59,748 nt of DNA from a bacterium (GTDB lineage Bacteria > Bacteroidota > Bacteroidia > Chitinophagales > Saprospiraceae): NCBI GenBank assembly GCA_024742755.1, contig JANSXW010000020.1:1-59748 (forward strand), written 5' to 3'. Below the pieces are notes generated by a model that was given only the letters and a program-made list of their open reading frames with translations, searched no databases and was not told the origin of the DNA. This document shows, one piece after another, positions 16,559 to 25,500 of the stretch (positions are counted from its first letter, which is position 1; each line of letters begins with the position of its first letter). The position numbers were made by a program, and so were the translations under genes.

Positions 16559-19500
16559 ATGCGTAATTTAATATACATGCTGGTTTTGGTTTGCACCTTT
16601 AGCCTTTCACTTTCCCTGGAGGCCCAATCTGGAGCTTCTCCAGCCCACATTGAAGCAAGTGGTGTCAGCGGGAGTGTCAGCAGCACCTTTGGTCAGGTAT
16701 TTCACATCACGCTGGACGAATGCGGTGGCACTGCCCAGCCTGGCGTCCAACAGCCTGCGTTTCCGGTTTTAAACCGGGAAAGTAAGCTGGAAGCTACTGA
16801 TACCTCCGATGCTTTTGTGACGATTTCCTGGAGTTTATTAGAGGAGTGTTTCAAGGATGTCAGCAATCGTTGCATGCCCTATCCCGATGGAGTCCTTCTC
16901 GAGCTTATGGCCGAAGGAGAGCGTATCTATTCTGATATTATTTTTAATGCCAATGGTTTACTGACAGATAACTTTCGGCATTTCATTGGACCTGACAGTA
17001 CCGTTGATTACACTTTGAATTTGTTTATACGGGGAAGTGGTCAAATGGCATGTACGAGCATCAGCGCAACAGGGTCAACCCTCCCATTCCAGCCGCCCAC
17101 CAACCTGATCGCATCGAATGGATTGCTGCCGGGGGAGGTTACGCTCAGCTGGGTGAATAATTCACAGCTGACCAGCAGCATTTTGGTTTTTCGTAAACTG
17201 GGTGCTGATAGTGTACTTGTAGGCGCAGTGCCGGGTACTGAAACGGTGGATACTTCCTTTACCTTCTCGGATGACTTTGCACTTGGAAACCCTGATAACC
17301 TGGTGAATGGTCAATCCTATGAGTATTGCCTCCGAACCTTTAATGACCAGCTAGACCAGGTATTGCCCGGGTCAGTGTGTACATTGGGCAGTACAACGGA
17401 TATGGGATTGGTGGCCACGGTCGACCCCCAAAGCAATATTACGCTTGATTGGAACGACCTAAGTGGCTTTGCCAGTAAGCTGAATATCCGTAGAGATGGA
17501 ATCATTATTGCTACGCTGGATAGCACAACCATAACCTACGTTGACCAAACTCCAACTTTTGGTATCCCCAGTACTTATCAATTGGACATTTTAAACGCTG
17601 AAGGGCAAACCATAGCCAGAGATATAGCAACCATCGATCTGACTGCCATCGGGCAGATATCCGGTTTTGTGCGCACTCCATTATCTGTCGGGATAGCAGA
17701 TATTCCCGTTACCTATACGGTCAGAGTAGAAGCAGATACCCTTCGCGATACCGTTTACACAGACTACAGAGGGTACTATGTCTTCGACGAAGTATTCTTT
17801 GGGCGCAGAGGGGTCTTTCGAGTCTCTGCCAGAGATACTGAGCAATTCACTTTTCCAGCTGCGAGCTTGAGAGATACCCTGACAAATGCAGAGCCAGTAA
17901 GCCGCCTGTTAAACTTTACTTCCAGAGAAAGATATCCCGTTAGCCTGGCAGGTTCCATTGCTTTAGATACCGTCACTACCACTGTTGGTATTGATGAGCT
18001 TACCTTTGAATGGGAATACCAGACATCTGGAAATTTAAGGGACACGATCCATTTTCAGTTATTCCGGGAAGGCCAGTTAATAGATATCACTGATGACCAA
18101 CAACCCGCTCCCCGGCAATTAATGGACGAGACGGGAAGTGGCGGTTATATTTACCAATACAGAATCGTTGCTTACGGGTTTAAAGGAGACTCGTTGGTAT
18201 CTGATAGCAGAATAATTCTGGATACCATGCCCGTGGTAGAACCTCCCTATAATTTGGTAGGAGAAGTAGATTTTGATACCAATAGCGATAATGTAATGAC
18301 GCTGAGGTGGGATCATGATTCGGAAAACTTTGACGGGTTCCGTTTATACCGCGATAATATGCTCATTGCCGTGATTGATACTGCTACGCGCTTTTATTAT
18401 GATTATTATGCCGATCCAGGGGAAACTTTCAATTATGAACTGACCGCTTTCAGAAAGGCAGCAGAGTCCCCGGATATTCTCGAGTCCGTTCCAGCAACGT
18501 CTGGTCCTTTATTGATTCCTGCCTTGCCTCTGGTATCCGGGCTTACTGCTACGCCCTTGCCGGATCAAAATGCTGTTGAACTGAATTGGTCACTGCCTGA
18601 CGTAGCAGATGTATATGATAATACCACAGGTTTTATTATAAGCCGCGATGGGGTTCCGATTAAGCGAGTGTTGAAAGCAGGGCAGAACTACACTTTTAGA
18701 GATTATTCCGGAGCATCAGAAACAACGCATAGTTACGCCGTAGGTGCATTCCTGTACACACCAGACACTTCATTTGTTGGGACAGAGAGCATGGCTTCTG
18801 CTAATTACCCTGCGGTAGCAATGCCCGAAATATCAGCTGTGACTAACCCAGAGGCCGGAGTCGTTAAAGTAGAGTTGAATGATGCCTACCTCCAGCAATA
18901 CAATAATTTTGATGGTTTTATATTAAGCGTCAACAACATACCGTTTGATACCCTAAGGTCTTACGAAACAGTAAGCTATTTCACACCAAACGTAGCTGCC
19001 GGACTTATGGGTCTCAACATGCAAGCCGCAGCCTTCCGTACAGTTGAGGGGACTGCATTCCTTAGCGATATCGACAGTGAAAACGCAAATATCCCTGCTC
19101 AGGCAGGTAGCCCACTGGATTCCGTACGGCAATTTACTGCCTCTTCCCATATTCCGATGCACGTTGGGTTGAAGTGGGAATTTCCAGATTACATCTTCGC
19201 TACTTTTTATGTTTACCGGGATGGCGTTTTGCTGGATACCTTACCCTACACGGCAAGAAATTACTATGATTATGGGGCAACTCCCGGGCAACTGCATTTG
19301 TATACAATGACCGCTGAATATGAAGGGACGAATTCCTCGGTCTATGCTATAGCAGGTATGCGGCGTGGGACAGCATTCATGCAGGGGCAAATCCTTTCCA
19401 ACCGTTACACCACGGACAGAAACGGTGTAAATGTGAAACTGGTTGATGCCGCCAACGGTGGTTTGTTGCTAAGTACAGTTACGGATAGTTCAGGATATTT

Positions 19501-22500
19501 CCGTTTCTCCTCATTGCACAGCGGAATTGGAAGTGGGACCTGGGCGTTGCAAGTGGATGATACCGGAGGCGGGCACAACTTAACAACCAACAGTCAAACC
19601 GACCTTGCCGCTACCAACCGGACGATATTGTTCCGTGATGATTTCATGGTTTCCCCAACCCCGCCTTTGCCTTTTGTGGATAGCATTGCCTTTGTCACTG
19701 CCTTTCAGTTACACCCGTTCCCGGAGGAACAGGCTGTTGTGGGTTCCTGGTCCTTCACCGAAGGCATTGCTTCAGGAGGTAAAATGGATCGGGGGCTTTC
19801 CGAGATCGTCGCTATCCCAACGAATGGCCGGCAATTTTTTATGGATACCCTCGGGGTTGGAGCAACTACCTACCCTTATTTGGCCGGGCCTTATGTGCTC
19901 GAAGAGGGCACCCGTACAGATGAAGCAGAAGTCCGTACCGTATTTCGCAATACCGATTATCCGGAATTGCCAGCAGTGGAGTGCCTCTCTGCTTTGCCTA
20001 ATCTCAACTATCTTGATAATAGCGTGACGCTTCAGTGGAGCCATTTCAATGATAAAGTGACTTTTTACGAAATTTTGCGCAATGGCTTGCCAATAGGGAC
20101 GGTCAACTCAGGTGATTCGCTCTGGTATGTTGACATCCAGGGCAAACCAGATCAAACCTATAATTACCAGGTAAGGGGAGTTAGGGTCAATAGCGCCGGT
20201 ATTTCAAATTCAGAATTCCGGTCGGTGGAAGTCGTTTTCCCAACTGTTGCGCGGCCAAAGCCTTTCACGGCTACTCCAATTCCTGATTCCAATGCGGTTC
20301 AACTTAACTGGGCATATAATGGAGATGCGGTTGCCGCATTCCGGATTTTTAGAAATGATGTTCCGATTGCTGATGTACCGGCTGATAGCCGGGAGTATCT
20401 CGATTATGAAGGCTTACCTTTTTCAGAACCAACGTATAGTATTGTGGCACTGTTGGACCGGGAAGGCATGCAGTTCCAGTCGAGGGCCTCGGAAGTAAAT
20501 ACCACATTCCCGGCGCTGTATCCTCCTTATGCTGTTGTAGCTACAGCAGATGCATTGGAGGGGCTTATAGATTTGGAGTTCCGATACAGGGCACAGGGAG
20601 TAGACCAGTTTAGAGTATTTAGGAATTTTGGCGGAACTTCAACCGAATTAGGGTCTATTCCCTACACCTATGATGGTTCAGAACAGGTTTTCGAGTTCTC
20701 AGATACCAGTGGTATGGTTGGTGTAAGTTATCAATACCAAATCGTTGCTTATAGCAGAAGGGACGGTGTTGTATTTGAATCTGCCCCGGGAAATAGTAAT
20801 GCTATAAGTTTCCCGGCGGTACCTCCGGTAGAACAATTTACGGCTACTACAGAACAAACCAATTGGGTGGATTTGGACTGGTTGCAGAATTTGCAAGCTA
20901 ATATTGATGGCTATCGAATTGACCGGACTTATGTATCAGGAGGCACCACTTATCGAGATACATTTACCGTCTTTAGTGCCGGACAGCGATCCTACAGGGA
21001 TGTGTTTTTTCCATTCCCAAGCTTGCCAACCAACAATATGCAATATGAAATTCGGGCCTTCCGCAATTCTGTAGCTACTACTTTCTTTTCTGTGCCCAGA
21101 ATAACGAACGGCAGAGTGGCAAATGCTGGAGCGAATACACAATTAGATCAGGTAGTTGCATCAAAAGGCACTTTTGCAAACCGGACCCGGATTTCCTGGA
21201 TTTATGGCGGCAACCTTAGTAGCGTGGATAACTTTGTTGTGTACCGGGATGAGGAACCAATTGCAACCCTAAGCAGCGAGGACGATTTCTATAACGATAG
21301 TGACGGGACTCCTGGCAAACCTTATGTTTATATTGTCGTAGCTGTTGTGAATGGCAATGCGGATGCTGGTCTGGCAGACATAGGCTTCACGCGTGGCTCC
21401 GGGCAATTGGAAGGAGAAGTCGTTACCCTTCAGGGCAACGCTCCTGTGGAGGGGGCAAGTCTTTTTGCGACCGGAGTAGTTGAAGGCGAACGGTATGATT
21501 ATGAAGCTACTACAAATGAAAACGGGCAATTTATCATTCCGGGAATCTACGTAGGCGAAGCTCCTGTGGACTATGCTCTAAGCATTAGCTTCCGCGACCA
21601 CACCTTTATAGAAGATGAGCAGGTTTTTACCTTGTCTCCTCAGAATAGTACCCGGTCCAATATTTTCTTCTTCGATGCAACGGCTTATTCGGTAACAGGG
21701 CAGGTCTCCTATGCGAATGCCAATTGCCCGATCGACAGTATAACCGTCCGGGCACGTCATATTTTGGTTTCCGGCGAAGTGGTGGAAGAAACCACAACTA
21801 CAGACATGGATGGCAATTATGGCTTGATCCTTAATCCATACCTTGATGGCCTTGAGCGGGTACAAATAGCTGTTGATACTGTGTTCATCCGCAATGAAGG
21901 TATGCCAGATCAGGTGGAGATTCTTCACCGGTTTGCTAATCGTGTGCAAGAATTGCCGCTACCTTTAGCACAAACTACTGAGATTAACTTTGAAGATATC
22001 CTTACCTACGAAGTGGACATTGCTGTTCGAAACGTCTGTGGATTTGCTGCTTCTTCAAACGGGCGTTTTGATATAGAGGTCAGTACCCGGGACGGCTGCT
22101 TCAAAAGAGTGGAACAAACAGAATTGAACGGCAGGGTGACCCTCCAACTTCCTCCTTTAGACGGCTTGGTGGCCAGAGTTGTGGACGCAGCACCTCTGTC
22201 TTTGGAGAACAACTTAGTTGTCAATTATCTGGAGTACAGGCCCGCAGGGCTTGACCTTGAATCCTTCCATATCGAAAATACTTCTTCAGATGGCGGCGGG
22301 CTGTCTCAGATTGTGACAGATACCGTCTTAGAAAGAACTTTGGTCTACCATAAACCGGCCAATATCTCCGTAGCCAATGAATTTGGGATGCGCCCAAGCT
22401 GTGACCCGGACCAGCCCAGGATTTTGACCCAAAACCAGCAGTATGGCATCCGCTTCGATGTAACCGAAGTGCATCAAGGTGTACAGTGTGATGTTACTGA

Positions 22501-25500
22501 AGGGTACATTATTGTTAACAACGCCGCCGCGAAGCAGAACAGCCGGGATACTTTATTCTATCGGCCCGAAACTTTAGATTTTGAGGAACACGCATTCCTG
22601 GGTGGGGCACCAAACCTTGTTTTCCCATACCGGAAAGGCATAAATATCCAATACTTTTCAAATGTAGGGGACCTTCTGGCTGAACGTACCATACCCGTAG
22701 TTGTTCTTGGAGCTTCTCCGCTTCCGGGCAGTGACATCATCGTTGATGTAAGAGATGAAAACGGGCAGGTGAAAATGCCCATTTATATCCTGCGTGACCC
22801 TCCGGGCGATGGCAGTTCCAGTTCTATCGAAGAAGGGCAAACTTTCACCAAATCTTTGACAGATCTATTCTCTTTCCGGGGCGGTTTAGGGGTGGAAACA
22901 GAACTTACTCTTGCTCTTTTCGGTGTTGGAGCATACCTGGATATTGAGCAGCGAATCGGTGGTGGCGTGGCAACAGAAGGCACTTATGAGCTAGAGTTTA
23001 CGGCCAAGCAAAGTATTTCAACTTCTTCGACCGCTGATTTCGTAGGTCCGGATGCTGATGTATTAGTTGGCATTGGAGTCGCCATTCAGTACGGTTTGAT
23101 TGATGAAATCCGTTTTGATGATGCTGCCTGCACTTTTAGGAAAGTGCAAAGTTTCAATGTTTCTCCTAATGAAATAAAGACCGACTGGAATTATACTGTA
23201 GGGCAAATCAAACAAATTGCTAATGAAAGGAGGGCTCAGGCTGATTCAGTCCGTGCAGGAACCCTCGAGATTCAGGTAGGTGGAGAAGTCTTATCCGAAA
23301 TGGAGGCAGTAAAACGTTTGACTACAGAAGCTGATAACTGGGACCGTATCCTAAATTATCACGCAGTGGAATCCGTGCCATTCTACCAGTTCTGCGCAAA
23401 GGAATATGACGCGGATCAATTGTGGGAAGAGGCGCAGTTTTACAATCTGGATGATGAATACCGGCAAGGGCTGGGTGTTTTCGGTCAGGAGGTGGAACTC
23501 TCAGACGCTGATGCTCCAAGCGACTTCGAAGATCGGGTGACTTTGGCTGATGAGGCAAGAAGAGTATTCTGTTCTGACCCGGCAGTGGGTTCCTATAATG
23601 CCCAGGACAGCTTTATTCTGGCTCAAAATATTCAGGATGTTATCTTTACCACCGACCTGGCTGCCAAATACGAAAATGCGGTTAGGGCAGTCGATTACTA
23701 TCTGGATTCTCTTTATATACCGACTCCCTTCTTAAGTACATTTATTGAGCAAACGCCAACGCAGTCTTTTATCCCTAAAGTAGAAAACACGACCTTCTCT
23801 GCTGGGGTTGACATTGAGAAGAGCACCTCGATTTCCCGCACGACAAGCAGTAAGTTTTCTCAGCGGGGCTTCTTTACGCTGGAGCTCAGTATCGGCGCTA
23901 TCTTAGGCACAGAAGCCAACGTCGGCTTTGGGCTTGTTGTAGAAAGCGTAGATGTGGAGAACAAGTTAGGAGTTGGAGTAGACCTCGAATTTGAGTGGGG
24001 GAAAGACTTTTACAACAGCAGTGAAATCGAATCCACGATCTCCTATACTTACTCCGATGATGACCCCGGTGATCAGTTCAGTGTGACTGCAATTCAGGGG
24101 AGAGATCCGGGGCATACTCCTTACTTCCAGTTATTGGGCGGCCGTTCCAGTTGCCCGCCGGAAACCGGTGCCATTCAGCGGGATCGCTTTGATATTTCGC
24201 TTTACGATCCGGAAACTCAGTCTACCTTTGATTTCCAGGAACTCCGGGAGTTAAATCCAGAAGAACCGGCCACCTTCTTTGTTCAGCTAACAAATCTCAA
24301 TCCGTTTGGAGAGCAGCGGGACTTCTTCGTATACCACGAAGGCGAAAGCAATGAAAACGGTGCTGCACTAAGACTAAATGGAGCCCCGCTTGGCGGAGGT
24401 AATGAAACGGGGCAAACTCTGACTTTCATCAATCCAAACCAGCCGATAATCCTTCCGCTGACCTTGACCCGGTCTATAACCAACTATCAGTTTGACAGCA
24501 TCTTCGTTGTGCTCCGGCCAAGTTGTACCGATGGAGACTTATTCCTGCTCGGGGAAAGGGATACGGTTACAATTAGCGCATTCTTCCAGACACCTTGCAG
24601 CGATATCAGCATCGCCTCGCCGGGCAACGACTGGCTGATTACCCGCCGCAACCCCTTCCAGGCCGACAGCCGCGAGGCCATCGTGGTGGAAGTGGGCGAT
24701 TATGATTCCGAGAACCCCAACCTGGAGGAAATCTACCTGGAATACCGGCGTATTGGTGACGGATCTGGTTGGGAAATCATACCGTTTACAGAACTGGATC
24801 CCCGCTACATCGTCAATCAGGATTCACTCATAAAGTACGACATGGAGAACTTTGGGCCCGGTGAATCCCCCCGCTTTTTCTTCAGTTGGGACATCACGGA
24901 ATTGTACCAGAAATATCCGGATGGCATCTATGAAGTCAGGGCAGTTGCAGCCTGTGGCACCGATGGCGTGGTCCAATCCAACATCATCCGCGGTCAAATT
25001 CGTCGTCAGACAGGAGAAGCTTTCGCCCTTTTTGAACCTTCAGACCGGGTATGGCAAACCGGAGATGAAATCAGCATTAAAGTTAACCGGGAGCTGGATT
25101 GCGCAACTCTAAATGAGGCCTCCTTCCTGGTAGTCAATGAAGCAACTCAGGATACTGTTCCGGGCACCTTTGGATGTGACCCAACCGAAAACAAGCTGGT
25201 ATTCCTCCCCCTTGCACCAGCCACTTTGTTCGAGACGATGGAACCGTTCGATGATCAGCTCCTGACTATTAAAGTTTCCGGGCTGCGGGACGAATTTGGA
25301 AACCCATTCCCGCTATTGAGAAACGCCCAGGGTATCGTGCAGGAAGCACTTGATGCGAACGGCAATACCGTACCCGCCAGAGATACCTTCAAGTGGGACT
25401 TCCGGGTGGTTGCCAGAGATATTCTCGTGCAGGATACCTTCCTGGAAACGACGATTTATCAGGACCGCGAAGGTATACTTAGCACGGTTCTGTTTAATAC

